Shown: positions 33,441-47,374, counted from the stretch's first letter. The stretch is 64,000 nt of DNA from Rhinopithecus roxellana (GCF_007565055.1 NC_044549.1:67856882-67920881); one strand, 5' to 3'. Translations and numbers: made by a program. The notes: a model not told the origin generated them from the letters alone.

Positions 33441-36400
33441 ACTGTTTTAATTCCCATGAGAAATGGTAATTAACTATGGTTAAAATCATGCTTTCTTGGC
33501 ACCATTTATTCACATAAAATGTCATAATTTTTCCATACCAGCATTAGTATCTATGATTTAGCTCATAATTCTAAGTCAATTTAAAGTAGATTGACTTTGT
33601 CTCAAATATGTTAAAATTATACATGAAATAACATTATGATAGCCATACAATTTTCCTAATATATATTTGAAGTCACATTTTTAATGTTTGCTTATGCGTC
33701 ACATGAAATGTTGTATTTCATGTTTTGCAAAACACTGAGCTATAGTACAGATAAGACATATACATGCTTTCTCTGTCACCAGCCCATGACTCCACAGTTG
33801 AGGATTGTTAAGATAAAAATCTATGAAATTTTTGACTAGACACTGCCCTTGGGGTGTTGGAGAATTGCACTTTTCTTCTTAGATGATTTTTGTCTGGATT
33901 GACAATGTCCATTTTGAGTTATGAGTTTCTACCCAGCAGGAACCCTACCTGGCAAGTTTCTTTCATATTAGCATCCAGTACAATGGCACCAAAAGGGAGA
34001 AATAAATGGTAGTGGTAATAGTAGTAACTGGCACTCATTTTATGTTTATGAAAATTCCTTAAGAATATATAAGATGCAAAAAGAAAGAGAATGCAGTATT
34101 TTGGGTTCATAGTTAAAGGACTAGTTGTCTTCTGCTGATTTCTAGCAAAACCTTTTCGTGTTTTTGGAGGGGGTGTTTTGTGTTTGAAAAGACACTGTTC
34201 CTCAAAATATGACTCAGGACCCAAAGCTCATAAAAGCACTTTATAAAGGGGAGTCAATATTTTGTTTTTGTTTTTTTTCCCTAAAGAGGCACTCCAATTT
34301 TTTTCTAAGTGACAAAATTTGTTTCTCAGGAATTTTGTTATTACTAATTTGTGAATCACATGTTGCTTGTTACCAACAAATCTAATTTATCTAATTCATG
34401 AAAACCTATGGCTAAATTTCTGGAGACGTGCATTGCAGAGGGAGAAAAGGAGAGGCTGAAATCTAGTAGAATGCTGAGACAACATCCACTGAAGTCATTG
34501 TGCATGCAGATGTAGAGAGATAAGCACAGACAGGATATGAAATTGTATAGATTATGAACATCTCTGGCTGATTAAATGGAATGGAAATACATTTTCTCTT
34601 TCATATTGTAAGAGGCTTAACATTAAAAAACTAATCTTTTTTGAGATAAAGTTCATTAACACAATGATTATTCATTTGGCTTTTATAATGATATTGCTGC
34701 TTAATCACCAGAACATTGCTTCCTGTGCTCGGTGGGAACCAGCAGGAAACATTTGAAGAGCGAGTCTTGCTGCTAATGTGACGAGAGAGGGAATAGTATT
34801 CTCACTGCTCTTCATTTCAAAAGTACAGCACATTCTTGCTCAGAAGTCTAAAACCTCTTGTCCGACAGCATGAGCTTTAAGCCCCACATTAAACACAGAA
34901 TAAAGTTATATAACCCTGAAAGCTAAATCTTTGCCTCAGGTCTGGTGTTTCTCTCTGGATTACACATAAAGGTTCTCAGGGGGGCATTTTCATTACAAAC
35001 CAAGATTTGAAGTGTTTGATCTTGGTAGTTGCAGATACCATAGCACTGAATTCGATAGCTCATTTGACTGTTTAGCTCAGTAAACAAAGACATGAACAAA
35101 TCAGAACCAAACTATAAATCTTTAAAACTATATCCTCCTTGATGCAAGTTGAACCCACAGTGCCTCCCTAAAACTAAAGAGTAGTCTCTCTGCAATGGAA
35201 TCAGAATGAAAATATAATCATAAGCTGTCATATAGACAACTATCAATTTTCTTCATTCACCAAAGATTCTTTTGAATATAAGAATTGATAAATTCTCTGT
35301 AGGGAGCTAAATTATCAATATGGTACAATATGCAAAATTATCTACCAATATGTACTGCACAGTGTAGGAACAGTAGTCAAAGCTGTAAGTTCCAAGAAAT
35401 AGAAATCAGCTTCGGATGATTTAAACAGACATCAAATGGATTTAAAGGATGTTAGGCAATTCACAAAATGATCCAGTAACTCAACTTCAAAAGCTGTGCA
35501 GGAACAAAGAATGTTTGTAGTGGTTAGGCCTAACATCAGTGGTTTCACACATAAAATCATTTAAACAAGGACAGTATTTTCATTGAACACTAAACTTCCC
35601 AGCTCACACTGCATACTCATCTACAACCAACCTAGAAATTTAACGTGACTGCCACTAAGGCTGCCACCGGTCAGAAAAATGGGTTTTCTAATGCCTCTGT
35701 GTCTTCAAGATCTGGAGAGTATAATTCTGGAGTAGTTACACCTTCCTGGCCAGGTAATGCAACATGCTGAGGCAGGCCCTTGCAGCAAAGAGACCAAGTG
35801 ATCACTGGCTTGATTCACCAGGACTCCCAGGATTTGATGAATTTCTCCAAGATAGAGTTCAGATGCTGGTCAGCCAAAAAGTGACATATTTCCATTATCT
35901 ACCATTGGAGAAGGCTGACACAATTACACATTCATAACAGGGAAGTAGTTAGAAAATATCTGGACATGACTGAGAACCTATTATTAATTCAACTAGATGG
36001 TTCAAAACTTTTTGTTTGTTTATAACTTCTCCAAAACCTGATCGTATGTTCATGTCAGAAACACATCAACCTTTCATAACCAACATGATACTTCTGGCCT
36101 GCTTCAGTCTGCCCACAGCCTCTCAGCTAAGTCATCAGAATTGTAGAAAGAAGCAAGAGAAAGTTGTATATAGCATAAGAGATTGTTAAGGAACGTTTCC
36201 TAGGCCTTAGGACTGCCTTTACAACATTAACACGTTTAAAGAGAGGGACATTTTCCAAAGAGTGTTGATAGAGGAGTAGGTGTCTGTGAGGTGTGCTGAC
36301 CCCTTTTGATCATATCCAAGGCACTTCTAAGTCTCAGTAACTGAACCTAAATGATTTGGGAATTCATAAAGAAACCTGATACCAGGGATGTGCACTTTCA

Positions 36401-37439
36401 ATAAGATGTTCCATTTCATTATTTTGCAAAACCTTGGTGAATATATCTGACTCCCACAGAGATCAGATCTGAAAAGCTCACACAGAGACAAGAGCACATA
36501 GGCTGAAAATCAGAGAGAGGTCAGCAGTGGAATGTGAGAAGCTATGTTTTGACATTTGTCAAATGTTAACAAAAACAATCCTCATTAATCTTGTATCTGT
36601 GGATAGTGAAAGGTAACAGCAGGAACAAATAGGACATGGATAATGCAAAGCATGAGCTAATGTAAAATGAATTCACATTTGATTAGTGGATACACTATGT
36701 AATTTTTGCAATATCTATTTGTTCTTATATTTTCTTCTGCTAATGTTATAATTGGGTTCAACTCCCTGAGTACAACCTGGTTAAGTGACAATGTGCAGTT
36801 AAATATTTTCAATGAATAATGATTAACAACTTTTTCATAAGTAACAGAAATCTTATCCAGGCACAAATAGGTCAGAGTATATACTGGTTGAAATCACAGA
36901 GAGTCTCTTAAGTAAGAAAATCTTTTGAGCAGGAAATATCTGAAACAGCCAGCAGTATTGGAAAAGCATGTTTATTAGAAGACTTGGGAACATTGTGTTG
37001 TGACAAGGAAACATTAAATTCAACAGAAATTTTGATGAGAATTTTAGCTGGAAAATACAATGTTATTTGGTTAAGCACAGAACCCCCAATCTTGTCTGAG
37101 GTAAGAATTACATGCCGAAACCTCCGCCCCAGCCCTGGGTCCAGACTCTTGTGTGAAAGAGACCGCAGCACAGAGGGCTGACTTCAGCACTGCATGTATG
37201 CTGGATGCTCAATAACTGTGGAAGATGATGAGGTTCCATATTGATTTTTTCAGTCATATCCAGACCCCCAGATAATAAGAAATGGTGCACTGTCATCACC
37301 TCAGCTTAAAGGACAAATGAAACTGCTCACTGCAGGATTTGCATGTTATATCTATTTTCTCCTTTACATGAAATTTCCCTTTGCAAATGTTATCCATTGG
37401 AAATTTTCTGCCCATGATTTCAAATTGGCTAAACTTCAA
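33441..37439. other. 4-kb repeat-poor interval, no gene recognised
   Basis: The longest stretch in the window without a recognisable transposon. 34590-34960 is rich in TAAT/ATTA motifs and looks unusually undecayed, a possible conserved non-coding element. 35010-36540 read on the minus strand looks like long non-coding, 3'UTR-like text with no frame; I could not place it. Open frames (33919-34224, 101 codons; 36908-37171, 87 codons) have no domain. Confidence 0.35.
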
Positions 37440-37600
37440 CAGGACTTAGACATACACTCTGAAGTCAGGAACACAGCCCTGCATTCTCTCTGGATTCTCT
37501 CATGGAATAATTTTGTGACCCTGGGTTAAGTCACTTCATCTTTCTTGGTCTCAATTACTTCATTTGCTTAATGAATGGTCAGAGGGAGACAATGTCATCA
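37440..37600 (+). mobile_element. MIR SINE
   Basis: 'ctctgaagtcaggaacacag', 'ttttgtgaccctgggttaag', 'tcacttcatctttcttggtc' and 'tcaattacttcatttgctta' follow MIR from the box region to the core. Confidence 0.7.
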
Positions 37601-38509
37601 AAGATTCCTTTCAGTCAAATGAATTGAAGCAGAAACAGTCTCATCTCATATAATATGAATCCCTCACTTAGGAATATGATATTTTAGACTTGAACGATCA
37701 CGACAAGTATTAGATCAGAGCAAAGGAAGGGCTTAATTTTTAAGAAGCATCTAGAAGTACTGAAGTTAAGGTTCTAAGGCAAATCAAATAATCACCATCC
37801 CAAAATATTATATGAAAATAGTCATCTATCCTGAAAAGCAGGTAACTAAATTAGATCAACACCTGAGATCCCGATCAGATTTTCTTTATATAAAGAGCTG
37901 TTTCTCTGCTTCGACTTCTGTCTTTTAAATTATTTTGGGCCACTATCCTTCCATTACTATTATAAGCCATTAGAAACTCAAAATTTTCCTTATGTATTAT
38001 ATATGTGAAATAATTCAATGAAAACTATTAACGCAGTAGAAAACAGTAGTAGATGCAGACAAGCACATGCATTTAATGGATTCACTGCTCAACAGATGAT
38101 CAGAGCTATCCAAATTGTGCATGTCTAAAGCCGTCATCATATCTCTGACTTCTTTTTTATCCTCATACTGAAGGAGAAATGCAACATGGCAAAACTTGTG
38201 TCTTGGGAAGGCAGGTGTTTTTGGTAATAACAAAAAAGTTAAAGTTGCTCAATTCTCAGTGTACAGATAAAAGTCTCCTGAAGAATTTAAAGATGGTAAT
38301 TATGTATACTCACTAAAATCAGTTAGGAAAACCTAACTTTCACTCTTTGTACACACAGAAAAGTGATTATGTATACATACATACTATAGAACACTTGAAA
38401 AACAGTGCATAAATATCAGGTACATTTAATGGCATCATTGCATAGGAAGCTTATCTCGTGTCACTCAAGCATTTGATCTGAGGTTAAAATCTCTGATGTC
38501 AGATTGCAA
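37601..38509. other. Interval without recognised feature
   Basis: AT-rich and unique-looking. The minus frame 38015-38233 (72 codons) has no motif. Confidence 0.35.
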
Positions 38510-38610
38510 ACCTGCTTTGTGCAAAGCACTGTAATAGGAAGAATACTAGGTTGACACCAAAGAAACAGGTTTGGAGAAGCTTAGAGTCTAGTAGAAAAGA
38601 ACAATAACTA
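38510..38610 (-). mobile_element. L2 3'-end fragment, antisense
   Basis: 'tgctttgtgcaaagcactgt' and 'agaagcttagagtctagtag' match the antisense L2 3' region in decayed form. Confidence 0.45.
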
Positions 38611-38749
38611 TTCAAGTCAAGGTTTCCTGAGATCTTTTCCAACTAACCTTGATATGAACAATACTGCCTTCTTTGGATTATTGATACATGAGGCTGTCAC
38701 ATAGGTTTTTATTAACTTTCTCTACATTATCAAGTCATTTGCAGCAGGT

Positions 38750-39045
38750 AGGCCAACCCCTTCAAGCCTCTTCACGCCATCACCTGCTTAAAGAGGTTTA
38801 CCCTGACCACTCTACATAAATTAGCAAAACTCACTACTCCATTACCATCAGACAAACTGAATTTTCTTGTTGACTTCTTTCTTCTTTTCTGTTTCCTCCT
38901 TCTAAAATATAAATCCTACGGGCCTGCGAACTTTTGTTTTCTTCACTATCTTCAGTTGCCAGGATAGTAATTAATACCCAGAAACTGCATTATAAATTTT
39001 TGCTGAAGTAAATGTATGGGTGGATGGGTGAATGAATATACACGT
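38750..39045 (+). mobile_element. L2 LINE 3' end
   Basis: 'ccatcacctgcttaaagagg', 'tttaccctgaccactctaca', 'ttcagttgccaggatagtaa' and the terminal 'gtgaatgaata' follow the L2 3' end through to its last bases. Confidence 0.65.
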
Positions 39046-40164
39046 ATTTCCTGGCACAGATGACATACACTAAATTATTCAAAGAAACAGCCTAATCCAA
39101 GTTTATTTTTAAACTCTTTTGTACTTGTATAATTGGCACATTTTATTCCTACAATCTAATTTTAAAAGTATTTTCGTTTGAAAAAGAAGGATCACTGCCC
39201 TGTCCTGAAATAAAATGACAAAGAATGACTCACTAAGAGATTCGCACTTGTCCAATTTCTAATCATTTTTAGAGAAAATAATTTCAACCTCTCCACCAAA
39301 GTGACCTATTCCAGAATTTGACCTCTCTTATTATAAGGAAATTCTTTTTTTAGTTCATGTTAATTTTCTCTGTTTTATTTTTCATGTAGTCTGTTTTTTG
39401 TTTGTTTTTTAATCTTTGGCAATAGAGACAATTACATCACAAGATGCCAACAATTTACTCCAAAAAATATAAATAGAATGAGATGTGCATATGTTCAAAC
39501 CATATCCTCCATTTTAGGAAACGGTGTGCCGAAAGGAAAAGAAAAAAAAAATTTAATTCAAATGAAAGTATCATACATATGCTAGGCCAAGTTTTTCTTT
39601 TTTTTTTTTTTAAGCTCCACAAACTAATGAGTAAGAAGTTGTTAGACTTCCTCACATGTCTAAGAACTGGTTCATATTTTTGCAGATGAAACTTACAGAA
39701 TTTATTGATAGCACAAACACATATACTTATAATATAAAAATGATGGATGTATCTTTGTCTCTATCTTTAAGGAAGATAATAATTATTCATAATACTATTA
39801 TTTCAAGCAGAAAAGAAATATTAGTTAATTATGCAATTACTATGTTTTCACCACTTACTTTTCTAAAGCAACAAAATATTGTGCAGAGAAATTATGTCCT
39901 TTTTTTATCCCTTCATGTAAGAATTTCATTTTAGCTGGTCTATTTCTCATAGAATGCCAAACTACTATGATGGAAAGGATGAATAATACACACACACACA
40001 CACACACACACACCCTACGCACACACACAACCTGCACACACACACATCCAGCTGATTTTAATATCTTATAAAAAGAAATTGACAAAATCTATATATTGGT
40101 GAATCTCTATATCTATCCATATATCTATATCAACCTATTTAGATAAATATAGATATATAAAACA
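39046..40164. other. AT-rich interval with a (CA)n repeat
   Basis: (CA)n occupies 39988-40013 and continues imperfectly to 40048. The A/T-rich 40090-40160 adjoins the L1 3' end. Small frames at 39455-39934 show no motif. Confidence 0.4.
39988..40048. repeat. (CA)n microsatellite, interrupted
   Basis: Thirteen CA units at 39988-40013, then shorter CA runs separated by 'ccctacg' and 'acctg'. Confidence 0.9.
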
Positions 40165-40379
40165 CAAATTTTTTTATTATACTTTTAGTTCTAGGGTACA
40201 TGTGCACAACATGCAGGTTTGTTACATAGGTATACATGTGCCATGTTGGTGTGCTGCACCCATCAACTCGTCATTTACATTAGGTATTTCTCCTAATGCT
40301 ATCCCTCCCCCAGACCCCCACCCCATGACAAGCTCTGGTGTGTGATGTTCCCCTCCCTGTGTCCAGGTGTTCTCATTGT

Positions 40380-43300
40380 TCAGTTCCCACCTATGAAAGA
40401 CAACATGCTGTGTTTGGTTTTCTGTCCTTGGGATAGTTTGCTGAGAATGACAATTTCCAGCTTCATCCATGTCCCTGCAAAGGACATGAACTCATCCTTT
40501 TTTATGGCTGCATAGTATTCCATGGTGTATATGTGCCACATTTTCTCAATCCAGTCTATCATTGATGGACATTTGGGTTGGTTCCAAGTCTTTGCTATTG
40601 TGAATACTGCCACAATAAACATACATGTACGTCTTTATAGTAGAATGATTTATAATCTTTTGGGTATATACCCAGTAATGGGATCCCTGGGTCAAATGGT
40701 ATTTCTAGTTCTAGATCCTTGAGGAATTGCCACACTGTCTTCCACAATGGTTGAACTAGTTTATACTCTCACCAACAGTGTAAAAGCATTCCTATTTCTT
40801 CACATCCTCTCCAGCATCTGTTGTTTCCTGACATTTTAACGATTGCCATTCTAACTGGTGTGAGATGGTATCTCATTGTGGTTTTGATTTGCATTTCTCT
40901 GATGACCAGTGGTGATGAGCATTTTTTCATGTGTCTGTTGGCTGCATAAACGTCTTTTGAGAAATGTCTGTTCATATCCTTTAGTCCACATTTTGATGGG
41001 GTTGTTTAAGTTCTTTGTAGATTCTGGATATTAGCCCTTTGTCAGATGGGCAGATTGCAGAAATTTTCTCCCATTCTGTAGGTTGCCTGTTCACGCTGAT
41101 GATAGTTTATTTTGCTGTGCAGAAGCTCTTTAGTTTAATTAGATCCCATTTGTCAACACTGGCTTTTGTTGCCATTGCTTTTGGTGTTTTAGTCACCAAG
41201 TCTTTGCCTGTGCCTGTGTCCTGAATGGTATGATCTAGGTTTTCTTCTAGGGTTTTTATGGTTTTAGGTCTAACATTTAAGTCTTTAATCCATCTTGAAT
41301 TAATTTTTGTATAAGGTGTAAGGAAGGAATTCAGTTTCAGCTTTCTGCATATGGCTAGCCAGTTTTCCCAACACCATGTATTAAATAGGGAATCCTTTCC
41401 CCATTTCTTTTTTTTGTCAGGTTTGTCCAAGATCAGATGGTGGTAGACGTATGGTGTTATTTCTGAGGCCTCTGTTCCATTCATCTATATATCTGTTTTG
41501 GTACCAGTACCATGCTGTTTTGGTTACTGTAGCCTTGTAGTATAGTTGGAAATCAGGTAGCATGATGCCTCCAGCTTTGTTCTTTTTGCTTAGAATTGTC
41601 TTGGCTATGTGGGTTCTTTTTCGGTTCCATATGAAATTTAAAGTAGTTTTTTTCAAATTCTGTGAAGAAAGACATTTGTAGCTTGATGGTGATGGCATTG
41701 AAAGTGTAAATTACCATGGACAGTACAGCCATTTTCACAATATTGATTCTTTCTATCCATGAGCATGGAATATTCATCCATTTTTTTGTGTCCTCTTTTA
41801 TTTCATTGAGCAGTGGTTTGTAGTTCTCCTTGAAGAGGTCCTTCACATCCCTTGTAAGTTGGATTGGGAGGTATTTTATTTTCTTTGTAGCAATTGTGAA
41901 TGGAGTTCACTCATGATTTGGCTCTCTGTCTGTTATTGGTGTACAGGAATGCTTATGATTTTTGCACATTGATTTTGTATCCTGAGACTTTGCTGAAGTT
42001 GCTGATCAGCTTAACGAGATTTTGGGCTGAGACGATGGGGTATTCTAAATATACAATCATGTCATCTGCAAACAGGGACAATTTTACTTCCTCTTTTCCT
42101 AATTGAGTACCCTTTATTTCTTTCTCCTGCCCAATAGCCCTGGCCAGAACTTCCAACACTATGTCGAATAGGAGTGGTGAGAGAGGACATCCTTGTCTTG
42201 TGCTAGTTTCTAAAGGGAATGCTTCCAGTTGTTGCCCATTCAGTATGATATTGACTGTGGGTTTGTCATAAATAGCTCTTATTATTTAGAGATACCTTCC
42301 ATCCATATCTAAATTATTGAGAGTTTTTAGCATGAAGAGCTGTTGAATTTTGTTGAAGGCCTTTACTGCATCTATTGAGATAATCATGTGGTTTTTGTCA
42401 TTGATTCTGTTGTGATGGATTACCTTTATTGATTTGCATATGTTGAACCAGCTATGCATCCCAGGGATTAAGCCCACTTGATTGTGGTAGATAAGCTTTT
42501 TGATGTGCTGCTGGATTCGGTTTGCCTGTGTTTTATTGAGGATTTCTGCATCAATATTCATCAAGGATATTAGTCCAAAATTCTTTTTTTTTGTTGTTGT
42601 GTCTCTCCCAGGCTTTGGTATCAGGATGATGCTGGCCTCATAAAATGAGTTAGGGAGGATTCCCTCTTCTTCTATTGATTGGAATAATTTCAGAAGGAAT
42701 GGTACCAGCTCCTCTTTGTATTCCTGGTAGAATTCAGTTGTGAATCCAACTGTTCCTGGACTGTTTCTGGTTAGTAGGCTATTAATTATTGCCTCAATTT
42801 CAAAGCCTGATATTGGTCTAATCAGAGATTCAACTTCTTCCTGGTTTAGTCTTGGGAGGGTGTATGTGTCCAGGAATTTATCCATTTCTTCTAGATTTTC
42901 CAGTTTTTTTGTGTAGAGGTGTTTACAGCATTATCTGAGGGTAGTTTGTATTTCCGTGGGATCAGTGGTGATATCCCTTTACCATCTTTTATTGTGTCTA
43001 TTTGATTCTTCTCTCTTTTCTTCTGTATTAGTCTTTCTAGTGGTCTATCAATTTTGTTAATCTTTTCAAAAAACCATCTCCTGGATTCATTGATTTTTTG
43101 AACGGTTTTTTTTGTGTGTGTGTCTGTATCTCCTTCAGTTCTGCTCTGATCTTAGCCATTTCTTGCCTTCTGCTAGCTTTTGAATTTGTTTGCTCTTGTT
43201 TCTCTAGTTCTTTTAATTGTGAAGGTAGAGTGTCGATTTTAGATCTTTCCTGCTTTCTCTTGTGGGCATTTAGTGCTATAAATTTCCCTCCACATTCCAC

Positions 43301-44227
43301 TTTAAGTGTGTTCCTGAGATTCTGGTACATTGTGTCTTTGTTCTAATTGGTTTCAAAGAACATCTTTGTTTCTGCCTTCATTTCATTATTTACCCAGTAG
43401 TCATTCAGGAGCCAGTTTTTCAGTTCCCATGTAGTTGTGTGGTTTTGAGTGAGTTTCTTAATCCTGAGTTCTAATTTGATTGCACTGTGGTCTCAGAGAC
43501 AGTTTTCTGTGATTTCTGTTGTTTTACATTTGCTGAGGAGTGCTTTACTTCCAATTCTGTGGTCAGTTTTAGAATAAGTGTGACGTGGTGCTGAGAAGAA
43601 TGTATATTCTGTTGATTTGGGGTGGAGAGTTCTGTAGATGTCTATTCAGTACACTTGGTCCAGAGCTGAGTTCAAGTCCTGGATATCCCTGTTAACCTTC
43701 TATCTCATTAATCTGTCTAATATTGACAGTGGGGTGTAAAAGTCTCACATTATTGTGGTAAGGGAGTCTAAGCCTCTTTGTAGGTCTCTAAGGACTTGCT
43801 TTATGAATCTGGGTGCTCCTGTATTGCGTGCATATATATTTAGGATAGTTAGCTCTTCTTGTTGAATTGATCCCTTTACCATTATGTAAAGGCCTTCTTT
43901 GTCTCTTTTAATCTTTATTGGTTTAAAGTCTGTTTTATCAGAGACTAGGATTACAACCCTTGTTGCTTTGTGTTTTTTTTTTGGTTTTTGTTTTTGTTTT
44001 GTTTTGTTTTTGGCTTCCCATTTGCTTAGTAGATATTCCTCCATCCCTTTATTTTGAGCCTGTGTATGTCTCTGCATGTGAGATGGGTCTCCTGAACACA
44101 GGAGTCTAAGACTAAAGACACTGATAGTCTTCAGTCTTTATCCAATTTGCCAGTCTATCTTTTAATTGGGGCATTTAGCCCATTTACATTTAAGGTTAAT
44201 ATTGTTATATGTAAATTTGATCCTCTC
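40380..44227 (-). pseudogene. L1 ORF2 pseudogene (endonuclease-RT)
   Basis: ORF2 would start near 44227 and end at 40380, about 3,848 nt, close to the 3,828 nt of a standard L1 ORF2 of 1,275 residues. It is now broken into more than ten pieces. Recognisable parts are the endonuclease (43745-44077), the RT N-terminal region (42286-42885, 199 codons, with 'SPGTVGFTTEFYQEYKEE' and 'MIISIDAVKAFNKIQ'), the RT active-site motif FADD ('LSLFADDMIVYLE', Asp codons about 42061-42066), and the C-terminal domain (40380-41846) ending in 'MLSFIGGN'. It is non-functional. Confidence 0.9.
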
Positions 44228-44287
44228 ATTATAATGTTAGCTGGTTATTCTGCCCATTAATTGATGTAGTTTCTTCATAGCATCGAT

Positions 44288-45305
44288 GGTCTTTACAATT
44301 TGGCATGTTTTTGCAGTGGCTGGTACCGGTTGTTCCTTTCCATATTTAGTGCTTCCTTCAGGAGCTCTTGTATGGCAGGCTTGGTGGTGACAAACTGTCT
44401 CAGCATTTGCTTGTCTGTAAAGGATTTTATTTCTCCTTCACTTATGAAGCTTAGTTTGGCTGGATATGAAATTCTGGGTTGAAAATTATTTTCCTTAACA
44501 ATGTTGAATATTGGCTCACAGGGTTTCTGCCAAGAGATCCACTGTTAGTCTGATGGGCTTTCCTTTGTGGGTAACCCAACCTTTCTCTCTGGCTGCCCTT
44601 AAAATTTTTTCCTTCATTTCAACCTTGGCAAACATGACAATTATGTGTCTTGGAGTTGCTCTTCTCGAGTAGTATCTTTGTGGTGTTCTCTGTATTTCCT
44701 GAATTTGAATATTGGCCTGCCTTGCTAGATTGGGGTAGTTATCCTGGATAATATACTGAAGAGTGTTTTCCAACTTGGTTCCATTCTCCCCAGCACTTTC
44801 AGGCACACCAATCAAACATAGATTTGGTCTTTTCACATAATCCCATATTTCTTGGAGGCTTTGTTCATTTCTTTTTACTCTTTTTTCTCTAAACTTGTGT
44901 TCTCCCTTTATTTCATTAATTTAATCTTCAATCACTGATACCCTTTCTTCCACTTGATTGAATTGGCTATTGAAGCTTGTGCGTCATGAAGTTCTCATGC
45001 CATCATTTTCAGCTCCCTCAGGTCATTTAAGGTCTTCTCTACACTGTTTATTTTAATTAGCCATTCATCTAACTCTTTTTCAAGATTTCAAGGTTTTTAG
45101 CTTCTTTGTGATGGGTTAGAACATCCTCCTTTAGCTCGGAGAAGTTTGTTATTACCAACCTTCTGATGCCTACTTCTGTCAACTTGTCAAAGTCATTCTC
45201 TGTCCAGCTTTGTTCCATAGCTGGTGAGGAGCTGCAATCCTTTGGAGGAGAAGAGGCACTCTGGATTTTATAATTTTCAGCTTTTCTGCTCTGTTTTTTC
45301 CCCAT
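44288..45305 (-). pseudogene. L1 ORF1 pseudogene
   Basis: It starts at an ATG at 45305 ('MGKKQSRKAENYKIQ'), the expected N-terminus of L1 ORF1 protein, an RNA-binding trimeric coiled-coil protein. The 1,018-bp span equals the usual 338 codons. An open piece at 45069-45305 covers the N-terminus, and 44516-44836 (106 codons, 'RPNLCLIGVPESAGENGTK') covers the RRM/CTD boundary. The coiled-coil region between them is interrupted. Confidence 0.9.
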
Positions 45306-46340
45306 TTTTGTGGTTGTATCTACCTTTGGTCTTTGATGTTGGTGACCTATAGATTAGGTTTTGGTGTAGATCTCCTTTTTGTTGATGCTGATGCTATTCC
45401 TTTCTGTTTGTTAGTTTTCCTTCTAACAGTCACTTCCCTCAGCTGCAGGTCTATTGGAGTATTCTGGAGGACCACTCCAGACCCTATTTCCTGGGTATTA
45501 CCAGCAGAGGCTGCAGAAGAGCAAATATTGCAGAACAGCAAATATTGCTGCCTGATCCCTCCTCTGGAAGCTTCGTCCCAGAGGGGCACCTGCCTGTATG
45601 AGGTGTCTGTCAGCCCCTACTGGGAAATGTCTCCCAGTTAGGCTACACAGGGGTCAGGGACCCACTTGAGGAGACAGTCTGTCTGTTCTCAGAGCTCAAA
45701 CACTGTGCTGGGAGAAGCACTGCTCTCTTCAGAGCTGTCAGTCAGGGACGTTTAAGTCCGCAGAAGTTTCTGCTGCCTTTTGTTCAGCTATGCCCTGCCC
45801 ACAGAGGTGGAGTCTATAGTGGCAGTAGGCCTTGCTGAGCTGCGGTAGTCTCCACTGAGTTTGAGCTTCCTGGCCTCTTTGTTTACCTACTCAAGCCTCA
45901 GCAATGGCAGATGCCCCTCCTCCAGCCAGGCTGATTCAGCCTGGCAGTTGATCTCAGACTGCTGCACTAGCAGTGAATAAGGCTCTGTGGGTGTGGGGCC
46001 CACTGAGCCAGGCATGGGAGAGAATCGTTTGGTCTGCCGGTTGCTAAGAATGTGAGAAAAGTACAGTATTTGGGCAAGAGTTTCCCATTTTTCCAGGCAC
46101 AGTCTGTCACAACTTCCCTTGGCTAAGAAAGGGAAATCCCCCAATCTCTTGCGCTTTCCTGGGTGAGGTGACGCCCTGCCCTGTTTTGGTTCACTCTCCA
46201 TGGGCTGAACCCACTGTCCAACAAGTCCCAGTGAGATGAACCAGGTACCTCAGTTGGAAATGCAGAAATCACCCGTCTTCTGTGTTGTTCACACTGGGAG
46301 CTGCAGACTGGAGCAGTTCCTATTCAGCCATCTTGAAATG

Positions 46341-47374
46341 GAGCCTGAGTAAGATGTTTTAATCCCAAATTAGATTTCTAAGAAAAACTGATTAACTCAT
46401 ACAAGAATTACAGTATGACTTTTTTCTTCATTATCTCAATCAAATGTCACAAAATATTACAAGTTCAGTCATTAGAATATAGTGAATAACTGTTAGAATG
46501 GAGTTTTATTGAGAAATTATATTACTATATGTGAATGTTTGATACAGCTAGATTAATGTAAACTCATTGATTTCACACTGTTTTGCCTAATAACTGAAGC
46601 TCTATAGCAGAGAGTTAAATGCAAATTATCATAATGCTTTATTTTATATTAAAAAGTCAGAACTGCATGAGTTCAACTTTTAAATTAGCAAAGTTTTTCT
46701 CAAACATTTCCATATAATAACCAAATTTATTCAATTATTTTGTAAATTATTTATATATGTTATTCTAAAAACCTATCATTATAAAATGGTTGCTTAATTT
46801 TTTGTCTTAATCTAACTTTTCTTTTGCTAATAAGTTGTAAAAATCAAAATTGGCTTGGTGACAAATAAATATGACCTGCTAAATATTTAGAATACAGGTT
46901 TGCAGATGATTTTCTAAAACATTTGACTGTACTTGGTTTTCACTGATTAAAACCACTTAAAACACAGTTCTCTTACCAGATACCATATTTTATTTAATAC
47001 ATTTCTATTACTAAGACTCACCCCTTTGAATGTAGATTTTTTTCATGTGTAACAGCAGAGTACAGAGTATACATATGAACATTGAGTCACCCTTTCAATT
47101 ACTCATCCTATTGAAGTCCGAAGGGTTAGGATTGAATCCTTACTCACTCCCCATTAACCAGATGTGCTGCAGTGGCAATGCATTCTCTTCATCAAAAGCT
47201 GTACTCATGTACTGGGCATGGTGACAATGATATCCAACTTAACCCCTGCTGCCAGATCTAGATAAAATAGCATCTAGAAGAATTGCTTGCACATAGCAGT
47301 CATTCAAAACAATTTTAATCCTTTTCTCTTCCAAGCCCTCTCCCCCAATCATGTTTGTTAATCATGTGGATCTT
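46341..47374. other. AT-rich interval without recognised feature
   Basis: No repeat family or frame recognised. It begins directly after the 5' end of the antisense L1. Confidence 0.35.

Larger units (their letters stand above)
40165..46340 (-). mobile_element. Near full-length primate L1, antisense
   Basis: The left end has the antisense L1 3'UTR ('gggtacatgtgcacaacatg' near 40196). The right end reaches the antisense 5'UTR start ('ttcctattcagccatcttg', about 46318-46336). The length of about 6.17 kb and the order 3'UTR (40165-40379), ORF2, inter-ORF spacer, ORF1, 5'UTR (45306-46340) agree with an intact layout, but both frames are broken. I see no clear target duplication. Sequence style fits an L1P element, older than the current active lineage. 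Confidence 0.92.

Noticed and set aside
39988..40048. (CA)n as a Z-DNA or regulatory element
   Set aside because: An ordinary dinucleotide microsatellite; nothing around it supports a function.
45333..45641. 102-codon + strand frame opposite the L1 5'UTR
   Set aside because: It is the complement of L1 5'UTR/ORF1 start sequence and occurs in many L1 copies. Although L1 ORF0 lies on the antisense strand, this frame does not clearly match its position or start.
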